A stretch of 64,000 nt of DNA from Candidatus Latescibacterota bacterium (lineage in GTDB: Bacteria > Latescibacterota > UBA2968 > UBA8231). The notes beneath the pieces are model-generated. The model did no database searches, had not been told where the DNA came from, and saw only the letters and a program-made list of their open reading frames with translations. The stretch is from assembly GCA_022827835.1 (NCBI GenBank), contig JAJEIO010000025.1:1-64000 (forward strand). The letters run 5' to 3'. The position numbers were made by a program, and so were the translations under genes. Shown piece by piece: positions 43,652 through 50,502 of this stretch (positions are counted from its first letter, which is position 1; each line of letters begins with the position of its first letter).

Positions 43652-44809
43652 TCAGTTGACCGCGCCCCGACCGAAGCGCCAGTTGAACAGCGTGATGGTG
43701 AATATGATGACAAACATAAACCAAGCTACGGCGGCCGCGTACCCAAACTCTAGGTTTTCAAAGGCCGAGCGATAGATGTAGTAGCCGAGCGTGACCGTGT
43801 TGTCCCCGTCCTTGCCCGGGCCGCCATTGGTCATCAAGTAGGCGATTTCAAAGCCTCCTTGCAGCCCGCCGATAATGGACATGACGCAGATAAAGAAGGT
43901 CGTAGGGGCGATCATCGGCCACGTGATGTGCCAAAATTGCTGCCACTTAGAGGCTCCGTCGATGTCCGAGGCTTCGTACAGCTCCTCGGGCACATTGGCA
44001 AGGGCCGCGAGGTAGAGGATCATATTGCCCCCGCCCATGGACGCCCAGATGCCCATGAAGATGATGGCCGTCTTGGCCCAATAGGCGGCTTGTTCTATGC
44101 CCAGCCAAGAAAGCCAGCCCAAATCGACGCTACTGGAAAGCCAGTTGGGCAAGTCGTCGATGCTGTTGAGACCAGCGAGGAGGGGCAGGCGTCCCGACAG
44201 CCAAGCCCAGAAGCCGCCGTACTCGTATGGGCCGATGATGACCCAATAGAGTGCAAAGGCCGAGAGGAGAGCGAACAGGACTTGGGCGGGTCGCTCAGAC
44301 ATGGCCTTGCGCGCTAGAGATTTCAGGACCAAGCCTATCAGCAAGAGGATCGCCACGCGTACGGCGAGCGAGAAGTAAGGCCACGAGAGGATGGGCAGCA
44401 AGATCGAGTTGACGAGGCCGTACTTGGGGTTGTAAAGCCACTTCCAGAGTAAGAACAGCGCAACCCCATTGGTGACGGTGGGGAGGTAGAAGACGGTGCG
44501 ATAGACGATGATGCCGCGCAGCTTTTGCGAGAGGACGATGGCCAACAGGAGCGAGCCGCCGATGGACAGGGGCAAGCCTATCATGAGAAAGACCGTGTTG
44601 TAGAGATAAAACCAGAGCTTGGGGTCGGTCAGCAGCCGAATAAAGTTGTCGAAGCCAATGAAGCGAGGCGCAGAGAACGTGTCCCACTGAAAGAACGCGA
44701 GGCCAAAGGAAAAGAACACCGGCAGGGACGTGAAGATCAAAAACCCGGTCAGATTGGGCGCGAGGAAGAGCAGCGCCCAGCGCAGAATTCTTTTTTCGCG
44801 GGGGTTCAA
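43652..44809 (-). CDS. Carbohydrate ABC permease (MalF/UgpA-like)
   Basis: A 385-residue membrane permease: TM1 WALLFLAPNLTGFLIFTSLP, about six helices, the EAA loop EASDIDGASKWQQFWHITWP and a C-terminal TM. It is longer than typical UgpA (about 290): an extra segment around 160-240 (ERPAQVLFALLSAFALYWVI, LAGLNSIDDLPNWLSSSVDL) contains additional hydrophobic helices. The ATG at 44809 overlaps the stop of the binding-protein gene by four bases. It forms a dimer with the downstream permease. Confidence 0.9.
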   Translation of the reverse strand: MNPREKRILRWALLFLAPNLTGFLIFTSLPVFFSFGLAFFQWDTFSAPRFIGFDNFIRLLTDPKLWFYLYNTVFLMIGLPLSIGGSLLLAIVLSQKLRGIIVYRTVFYLPTVTNGVALFLLWKWLYNPKYGLVNSILLPILSWPYFSLAVRVAILLLIGLVLKSLARKAMSERPAQVLFALLSAFALYWVIIGPYEYGGFWAWLSGRLPLLAGLNSIDDLPNWLSSSVDLGWLSWLGIEQAAYWAKTAIIFMGIWASMGGGNMILYLAALANVPEELYEASDIDGASKWQQFWHITWPMIAPTTFFICVMSIIGGLQGGFEIAYLMTNGGPGKDGDNTVTLGYYIYRSAFENLEFGYAAAVAWFMFVIIFTITLFNWRFGRGAVN

Positions 44810-46515
44810 GAGTCCATCTCCGCGCGTTGCCGCCGCGCGTAAAACGCCAGACCCACGCCGATTGCCACTAGGAGGACCGTGATCCCTAGGAGATCGAGCA
44901 CATGGCTGCGGCTGGAGAGCGTTCGGTTGCGCTTGGCCTTGGCCAAGGACTCGCGCATGCGGACGGACATTTCGGTGACGGCTGCTTGGCCGACCGTGGG
45001 GTTGCTCACCGCGCTCTGGTGAGGCAGGCGGCCGAGAAATCGGTAGGTCTGGCGGGCTGTTGAGTCGGCGGGCTGGTAAGCCGCGTTGATGAGGTTAGTG
45101 CCCAGCGCGCCCTGCAAACGGGTAATGTCAAAAGCGGCCCCGTAGGCTGCGGCCTGCTCTGCAACCGGGTGCTCCATGGCGTCGAGCAGGGCCGAGCGGT
45201 GTTGGTCCTCGTCGGGGAATTCGGGATCGGGCTGCGAGAAATAGAGCTCCGAGAACTGCTTGCGGCTGCCAAAGGCATCTGCGTCCTTGGTCAGCAAGTT
45301 GTTGAAATCCGGGCTGGACAAGTACTCTAAAAAGTAAAAGGCTTCCCGCTCGTGCTGAGTGCCCTTGCGGATGGCTGTCACGCGTCCGCCCATCTCGCCC
45401 GCCTTGCCCCGGTGGCGGCCGGTCTCGCTTATCTCGCCCCAAAGGCCGTCGCGCAGACTCGGATTGGCGCGGATCTCGGGATCGCTCATCCAGCGCTCCC
45501 ACTCTTCGTAGGGCACGTAGCGAGGCATGGGGTAAATCTCAGTGGTAAAGCGGGCCTCGCGGCGCACCTTGATCAATCCCCAGCGGCCGATGAGGATAGT
45601 ACCCAGCTTACCCGCCGAGTACAGCCCCAAGATGGATTGCCCGCCCCAACCGCCTCCGCCTGTTTGCGCGGATTGGTCTTCGGCCGAGGGCACGACGTGG
45701 AAGGTGTTGACTAGATCGTACAGATACTGGGCGGCTATGGCACCGGCTGGAGAATCGAGGGCGATTTCGGTGCCATCGTCGTTGAGGAAGCTGCCACCGG
45801 CCTGGTAGATGAAGTTGTTCAACCCCCCGCCAAAGCCCGCCCCGCCCGAGCCAAAGGTCTCATAGCGCCGACCATCGGCGCTCTTTTTAGTAAGGGCCTG
45901 ACACAAGAGGACGTAGTCCCACCAAGTCCAGTGGTTCCACGGCAAGGGCGGCATAGCCAAGTTCCGCGCTTGCCGCTCGCGCTGAACTGCATCGTAGAGC
46001 GAGCGGTTGAGAAAGGTGACGCTGACGGTGACGTTGTTGGGGACGGCAAAGATGCGAAAGCGCTCGTATTCGTCGGCCTCGGCTGGCGCACCGGCTACGG
46101 GCACGGCGAGGGCGTTGCGGCGGTGCAGCCAGAAGTCGTCGAGGCTCAGCTTGGCCTCGCGCATGTAGTCGTTTAGTTCGACCATGACGCCCTTAGAGGC
46201 ATAGAGCGCAAAGGTTGCATAGCTATAAATGTCAAAGACATCCGGCCCGGAGCCAGCCGCGGCTTGGGTGAGAATTTTTTGCACATCCGCGCTTGGGTCA
46301 AGGACGACGCGCACTTTCTTGTCTTCGTAGAGTCGGTTGAAGAGGGCCATTTGTTCGGTGCGCGCCGGATTGGGGTCGGAAGCCCAGCGGATGACAGTGT
46401 ACTCGCCGCCCGCAGACGGGTCGTCTGGATAGACGGATAAGCCCCAGCGGTTGAGGGCGTACCAACCGACCAAGATCACGGCGAGGACGGCGATGGTCGT
46501 AGATAGATCGCGCAA
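44806..46515 (-). CDS. Doubly membrane-tethered extracellular solute-binding protein (family 1)
   Basis: Sugar-type ABC binding protein, about 569 residues from the start used here. A signal-anchor segment (TIAVLAVILVGWYALNRWG) is not followed by an evident cleavage site or lipobox. The binding domain (IRWASDPNPARTEQMALFNR, GPDVFDIYSYATFALYASKG, GRVTAIRKGTQ) is standard, and a C-terminal TM (LLGITVLLVAIGVGLAFYA) ends in a basic/acidic tail. Thus it is held in the membrane at both ends, unlike free or lipidated binding proteins. A longer frame from a TTG at 46602 would overlap its own promoter, so TTG at 46515 is preferred. It heads the operon with two permeases. Confidence 0.85.
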   Translation of the reverse strand: MRDLSTTIAVLAVILVGWYALNRWGLSVYPDDPSAGGEYTVIRWASDPNPARTEQMALFNRLYEDKKVRVVLDPSADVQKILTQAAAGSGPDVFDIYSYATFALYASKGVMVELNDYMREAKLSLDDFWLHRRNALAVPVAGAPAEADEYERFRIFAVPNNVTVSVTFLNRSLYDAVQRERQARNLAMPPLPWNHWTWWDYVLLCQALTKKSADGRRYETFGSGGAGFGGGLNNFIYQAGGSFLNDDGTEIALDSPAGAIAAQYLYDLVNTFHVVPSAEDQSAQTGGGGWGGQSILGLYSAGKLGTILIGRWGLIKVRREARFTTEIYPMPRYVPYEEWERWMSDPEIRANPSLRDGLWGEISETGRHRGKAGEMGGRVTAIRKGTQHEREAFYFLEYLSSPDFNNLLTKDADAFGSRKQFSELYFSQPDPEFPDEDQHRSALLDAMEHPVAEQAAAYGAAFDITRLQGALGTNLINAAYQPADSTARQTYRFLGRLPHQSAVSNPTVGQAAVTEMSVRMRESLAKAKRNRTLSSRSHVLDLLGITVLLVAIGVGLAFYARRQRAEMDS

Positions 46516-46550
46516 GGAAAACCTGTTGAAGATGCGAGGCGAAAGCGCCA

Positions 46551-46578
46551 AGTGTAAAAAAAAATGCGAGATTGTCAA
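46551..46578 (-). promoter_or_regulatory. Sigma70-type promoter for the ABC importer operon
   Basis: On the minus strand TTGACA (46573-46578) is 16 bases from TACACT (46551-46556), with a nine-T run in the spacer. The start of transcription would be near 46544, about 29 bases before the TTG codon at 46515. Confidence 0.6.
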
Positions 46579-46632
46579 TGCGGGAAGCCGAGAGTAATTC
46601 AATAAATATGAAAAATAGGTAAATAAAATTGC

Positions 46633-46659
46633 TTGACAGGTATATGGACAGGTTATAAA
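46633..46659 (+). promoter_or_regulatory. Sigma70-type promoter for the CBM9-like gene
   Basis: TTGACA (46633-46638) and TATAAA (46654-46659) are separated by 15 bases, slightly short; TAAATT at 17 bases is an alternative. It faces away from the importer promoter, and the two -35 boxes are about 54 bases apart. The predicted start, near 46666, precedes the AAAGGAGG ribosome site at 46698-46705. Confidence 0.6.
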
Positions 46660-46710
46660 TTGACCACTTCTTCGTCTCTCGTTCTATCAACCTTGCAAAG
46701 GAGGGTTCCC

Positions 46711-47610
46711 TTGAAGAGACTAAGCCTTCTAGCCTTGGTTGCGGTGATGGCCGCTTCGGCTGCTTTCGCGCACCAAGCTAACTATTTCGCGCCGCAGATT
46801 CCCAACCCCGACAACATGGTCATCGACGGCAATGATGACGACTGGGCTTGGATTGATCCGGCTTTCGCCATCAACCCGGACACCATGTTCGAAATTCTCG
46901 GTAGTGAGTGGCCCCCGGCCAAAGATGACTGGGACTGCATTCTCTACGTGGCTTGGAGTTCGGCACCCGACAATTCGCTGTACTACTTTGCTCGGGTTAC
47001 CGATGACTCGCTGGGCCTCTTCGTCGAGAATCCCCAGGAGTATTGGAAGGACGACTCGCTGGAAATCATCGTCGATGCCGACCACTCGAGCGAGAACTTC
47101 AACGAGACCGAGATGACCTCTGGCCAGCAGTACGGTATCCGCGTTCTGCCCGCCGCCGGTCAGAAGGACACTTGGATCTTCAACGTGCCGCAGGAGAGCA
47201 TTCTGTGGTCCACAGAGCGTCCTTGGTTCGTCTATGAATGGACCCTCGATCCGCCGGACGCCCGTCCACTGGAACAGCCCGCTGGTAGCTCAGTGACCTA
47301 TACCTATGAGGTCAAGCAGGCTGTGTGGACCTTCCACGACAAGACGGGTCCCGACGCCAGCGCCCGTCACAACTTTGCCTCCGACCAGATCATCGGTCTG
47401 ACCTTCCAGTTTGACGAGACCGAGAATCCCGAGGTAGGCCGCGAGAAGCAGCCGGGCACGACGCCAGTTAACGGCGCGTTCCAGGACAACTCGAACGGCT
47501 CGGACTTCATCACAGTGGAGACCGAAGGCGCTACGGGTGGTACAGGCGGCACGGATACGGCAGTCGAGGCCGATAGCTGGGGTCGGATCAAAAGCTACAT
47601 GGTCCAATAA
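46711..47610 (+). CDS. Secreted CBM9-like carbohydrate-binding protein
   Basis: A 299-residue exported protein. The signal peptide is MKRLSLLALVAVMAASAAFA from a TTG at 46711 with a strong AAAGGAGG site; an in-frame ATG at 46633 lies in the promoter and is rejected. The domain has CBM9 features: NMVIDGNDDDWAWIDPAF, SLYYFARVTDDSLGLFVENP and DDSLEIIVDADHSSENFNET. The C-terminus has a Gly/Thr linker (TEGATGGTGGTDTAVEADSW). It is divergent from the sugar ABC importer, so it may capture or present carbohydrate; the ligand is unknown. Confidence 0.85.
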   Translation: MKRLSLLALVAVMAASAAFAHQANYFAPQIPNPDNMVIDGNDDDWAWIDPAFAINPDTMFEILGSEWPPAKDDWDCILYVAWSSAPDNSLYYFARVTDDSLGLFVENPQEYWKDDSLEIIVDADHSSENFNETEMTSGQQYGIRVLPAAGQKDTWIFNVPQESILWSTERPWFVYEWTLDPPDARPLEQPAGSSVTYTYEVKQAVWTFHDKTGPDASARHNFASDQIIGLTFQFDETENPEVGREKQPGTTPVNGAFQDNSNGSDFITVETEGATGGTGGTDTAVEADSWGRIKSYMVQ

Positions 47611-47618
47611 GGCGCACC

Positions 47619-47650
47619 CTAGCATTTTCTGCTAGATCGCACATTGTGCG
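47619..47650 (+). promoter_or_regulatory. Two small hairpins after the CBM9-like gene
   Basis: CTAGCA-ttttc-TGCTAG (47619-47635) and CGCAC-att-GTGCG (47638-47650) follow each other within 40 bases of the stop. Neither has a following T-run. They could be weak transcript ends or part of the structured leader of the next gene. Confidence 0.5.
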
Positions 47651-47655
47651 CAATC

Positions 47656-47702
47656 GATAAAGAGAGGTGGAGGCGACTTCATCTCTCTTTATCTGTCGCC
47701 TC
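47656..47702 (+). promoter_or_regulatory. Interleaved inverted repeats: possible bistable RNA switch in a leader
   Basis: Stem A pairs GATAAAGAGAG (47656-47666) with CTCTCTTTATC (47683-47693), 11 perfect bp. Stem B pairs GAGGCGAC (47670-47677) with GTCGCCTC (47695-47702), 8 perfect bp. The arms alternate A-B-A-B. Only one base separates the last two arms, too short to bridge stem A in a full pseudoknot, so the stems should compete. The element lies 28 bases before the lipoprotein start. Confidence 0.6.
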
Positions 47703-47729
47703 TGCATCGCTTTCAGGAAGGCATTCTCA

Positions 47730-48476
47730 ATGAGGATACGGAACATCGCAACGAGCGGGCTTTTGTCGGCTCTTTATCTGTTCACGCTTGTCGGGTGCAT
47801 CTCACAGGTGGGGCTGCGGCGCTTTGCAACGTTTCCCGAGCCAGTTCCGCAACAAGACGAGGCCATGACCGTCCTCGACGACGGCGCGATAGTCTATGCC
47901 AAGGATCGCTTGGAGATCTCGCTACAGGTGTTGGATGACGGATTCCTCAACCGCCAGTTCGCGGCCGATTCAAGGAAGGGCGCTGAATCGACCAATCCAT
48001 ACACGTATGGCAATTGGAAGCCCTGGGGCCAAGACTGGACTCCAGAGCGCTTTACCGTGGTCTTGCTGAAGGTCAAAAACTACGAGTATCCCAAGGTTTT
48101 CATCGACCCCAAGGCACTCGTGATCACTACGTCGAACAACCGAGTGTACAATGCGCTCGACGGCGGGCAGCTCGAAGATCACTTCAGCCCGTATCTGCGG
48201 GCTTACGCCGGCAACCAGCGGCGGCAGTTTGAGGCTACCACCGACCTGCTCAAACGCACTGTCTATCCGCCTGACATAGTCTTTTCCGGTCAAGAGGAAG
48301 TCGGGTATATCGTCTTTCCGGTTTTGCACCGAGACGTGAGCAACTTCACCGTCAACGTGCCGGACATGGCCGTGCGTTTCGACTACAAGGGCGAACCGGT
48401 GGAGACCATCGACTTAGCATTTAAGTTCCAACGCGAAGTTTACTACGCTCTTCAGCCCCGTGCGGAGACGCCGTAA
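47730..48476 (+). CDS. Uncharacterised lipoprotein
   Basis: A 248-residue lipoprotein: signal MRIRNIATSGLLSALYLFTL with lipobox VGC, then a soluble domain predicted mainly beta (DRLEISLQVLDDGFLNRQF, RFTVVLLKVKNYEYPKVFID, VGYIVFPVLHRDVSNFTVNV). I do not recognise a named family. The ATG at 47730 has AGGAAGG upstream. Its stop shares a base with the next gene (TAATG), so it is co-translated with the FlgD-tailed surface protein. Its leader carries the interleaved repeat element. Confidence 0.78.
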   Translation: MRIRNIATSGLLSALYLFTLVGCISQVGLRRFATFPEPVPQQDEAMTVLDDGAIVYAKDRLEISLQVLDDGFLNRQFAADSRKGAESTNPYTYGNWKPWGQDWTPERFTVVLLKVKNYEYPKVFIDPKALVITTSNNRVYNALDGGQLEDHFSPYLRAYAGNQRRQFEATTDLLKRTVYPPDIVFSGQEEVGYIVFPVLHRDVSNFTVNVPDMAVRFDYKGEPVETIDLAFKFQREVYYALQPRAETP

Positions 48477-50443
48477 TGAATCGAGGGATGGCGGCCCGTA
48501 TTGCAGTGCTGTTGTGCGCCTCGTGCGCTTGGGCCCCGTGGCTTGCTGCGGACGAATGGGTGCTTGGGGGCGGCGGTGGATTGCCGTGGGGTGATCTCGT
48601 CCAGGTTCGCGCCCAGATCGACGACCAAAGTAGCCCCGGAGCGATTCAGATCCGCGGCTTTACGCCCGACGAGAACATCATCACCACGCTCGCTTGGAAA
48701 TACGGCAAGCCCAACGACTTGGTCAGCGAGGGCGACGCGGCGCTTTGGGACAATACGGCGGCTAGGAATCCCATTTCGCTGTCGATTGTCGATGGTGACG
48801 ACACCACAAGTACTGCAGACCTTTTTAAAACCGCTGGCGTCGATCAAGACGGACGCACGTTCTTTTTAGATATCGGCTCGCGCGTGCCAGCCGATAGCTT
48901 GGTCTTCTTTCCCCGGCAAGAAGGGACCTATGCCAACGGCAAGCCCTTTAGCGACGACTTTGTTCGCAAGCACCGGATTTCCGTCAGCGATGGGCTGACG
49001 TACGTGAACGAACAGCCCCTCTTCACCTTACTGCGCGATGTCCCGGTGAACCCCAACAGCGTCTTCACCATGAAATTTCCCCAGCAGTTCATTCGCTTTA
49101 TTCAGTTGCGCGTGGGGTCGCGGAGTCCCTTTGAGATTGCCGAATTTGAACTCTACGGCAACGGCTTCGTGCCACGAGCCACGTACCGGAGCCAAGTTAT
49201 CGACTTGGGCGAGGTCTCCAACTACGGCACCATATCTTGGGCCCAGCGGGCGCTGGAACTGGTGGATGGCGAGTTGATCGAGTTGCCGGATTTGGGGCAG
49301 ACCTCGGTTGCGGTGCGCATGAAGACGGGCCAGGATGATAGCCCGCTGGTTCACTTCCAAAAGGTGGTTGACGACGAAACGCGGGCTGTGAGCCAAGAAG
49401 TGGTCTCGGAAGCGGATTACAACAAGCTGCCCTCGGGCGAGAAAGGCGATATCGAGGACGACGCTGATAACTGGAGTCCTTGGTCGTTGCCGCTCGAATC
49501 CGGGCAATTGATTCCGCTGCCTAGTCCGCGTCCCTATTTTCAGCTCCAGATCATCATGGAGAGCCAATCCGTGACGCAGACAGTGCGCATCGACTCGTTG
49601 CGGATTGAACATTCGCTGCCCCCGGCTGCTGCAGTCGTCGGTGAGATCTCCTTGGCTGACGAGCCCAACCCACCGGCCGACATCGGCGTAATCGACAAAG
49701 ATGACGCCGTTGTGCTGCCGAGCATTGACGGGGGCGAAGAGGTGCTCTTTGCCTATGACGTGCGAGCCATAATAAACAACAACCAGAACGGCTTTGATGC
49801 TTTGCGCATTGACACGCCGACGCCAGCGCGCTTTGTCGGCCTGCAAATGGGCGATCCGCTCGAACCTGTGGAGCCAGACCGCGTGAGTGTGGGCGATAGA
49901 AGCCTCGAAGTGATTTTCACTAGCAATAAGATCACGTTTGACAACAATGTGCCGCTGCGCGTGCTCTTTGAAGGATCGACCGTGGTGTTCGGCACGATTT
50001 TCACGGGCACGGTCTGGGATACCCAGTCCGATATTCTCGGCCAGCCCGTGCTTGAAGGCGATGCCAATTTCGACGTCAGCACCAACTCGTTGCGCGTGGC
50101 TCTGACCCAGCAGTCCGTGGGCGAAATCGTCCGTGCTATAGAGTTTAATCCTTCGGTCTTCACGCCTAATGGAGATGGCATCAACGACCATATCGCCATC
50201 AAGTACACTGTAATTCAGATTTCCGAGCCTAAGCCCATTGAGGTGGCCATTTACGACTTGGCGGGGCGGCTAGTGCGCGTACTGGCCGACCGCGAACAGC
50301 CTGGGGGAATTTACACCGAGATGTGGGATGGGCGGAGTGATGCAGACGAGGCCGTGCCTCCGGGTAGTTACGTGGTCTCGCTCTCAGTTGATAGCGGGAT
50401 CGGCAACTTCAGGCGAGTCGGCGTCGTCGGCGTGGCCTATTGA
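48476..50443 (+). CDS. Secreted surface protein with FlgD-like C-terminal domain (paralog A)
   Basis: A 655-residue exported protein with a signal peptide (ARIAVLLCASCAWAPWLAAD). The N-terminal half includes discoidin-like beta segments (FIRFIQLRVGSRSPFEIAEF) and the motif RATYRSQVIDLGEVSNYGTI; the middle has FAYDVRAIINNNQNGFDALR. The C-terminus is a FlgD/CHU_C-like domain: FTPNGDGINDHIAIKY, DLAGRLVRVLADREQPGGIY, MWDGRSDADEAVPPGSY. Such domains end proteins exported to the surface in FCB-type bacteria. A paralog lies at 60975-63020. The function is unknown; possibly adhesion or sensing of surface material. Confidence 0.82.
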   Translation: MNRGMAARIAVLLCASCAWAPWLAADEWVLGGGGGLPWGDLVQVRAQIDDQSSPGAIQIRGFTPDENIITTLAWKYGKPNDLVSEGDAALWDNTAARNPISLSIVDGDDTTSTADLFKTAGVDQDGRTFFLDIGSRVPADSLVFFPRQEGTYANGKPFSDDFVRKHRISVSDGLTYVNEQPLFTLLRDVPVNPNSVFTMKFPQQFIRFIQLRVGSRSPFEIAEFELYGNGFVPRATYRSQVIDLGEVSNYGTISWAQRALELVDGELIELPDLGQTSVAVRMKTGQDDSPLVHFQKVVDDETRAVSQEVVSEADYNKLPSGEKGDIEDDADNWSPWSLPLESGQLIPLPSPRPYFQLQIIMESQSVTQTVRIDSLRIEHSLPPAAAVVGEISLADEPNPPADIGVIDKDDAVVLPSIDGGEEVLFAYDVRAIINNNQNGFDALRIDTPTPARFVGLQMGDPLEPVEPDRVSVGDRSLEVIFTSNKITFDNNVPLRVLFEGSTVVFGTIFTGTVWDTQSDILGQPVLEGDANFDVSTNSLRVALTQQSVGEIVRAIEFNPSVFTPNGDGINDHIAIKYTVIQISEPKPIEVAIYDLAGRLVRVLADREQPGGIYTEMWDGRSDADEAVPPGSYVVSLSVDSGIGNFRRVGVVGVAY

Positions 50444-50502
50444 TGGTTGATTATGGTGCTGACGGTACTGACCGGCAAAAATTCAAAAGGGAGGATTCCA
50501 GC

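Noticed and set aside
49028..50191. 387-codon open frame antisense to FlgD-tailed paralog A
   Set aside because: A shadow of a well-supported secreted-protein gene; no domain or promoter is evident.
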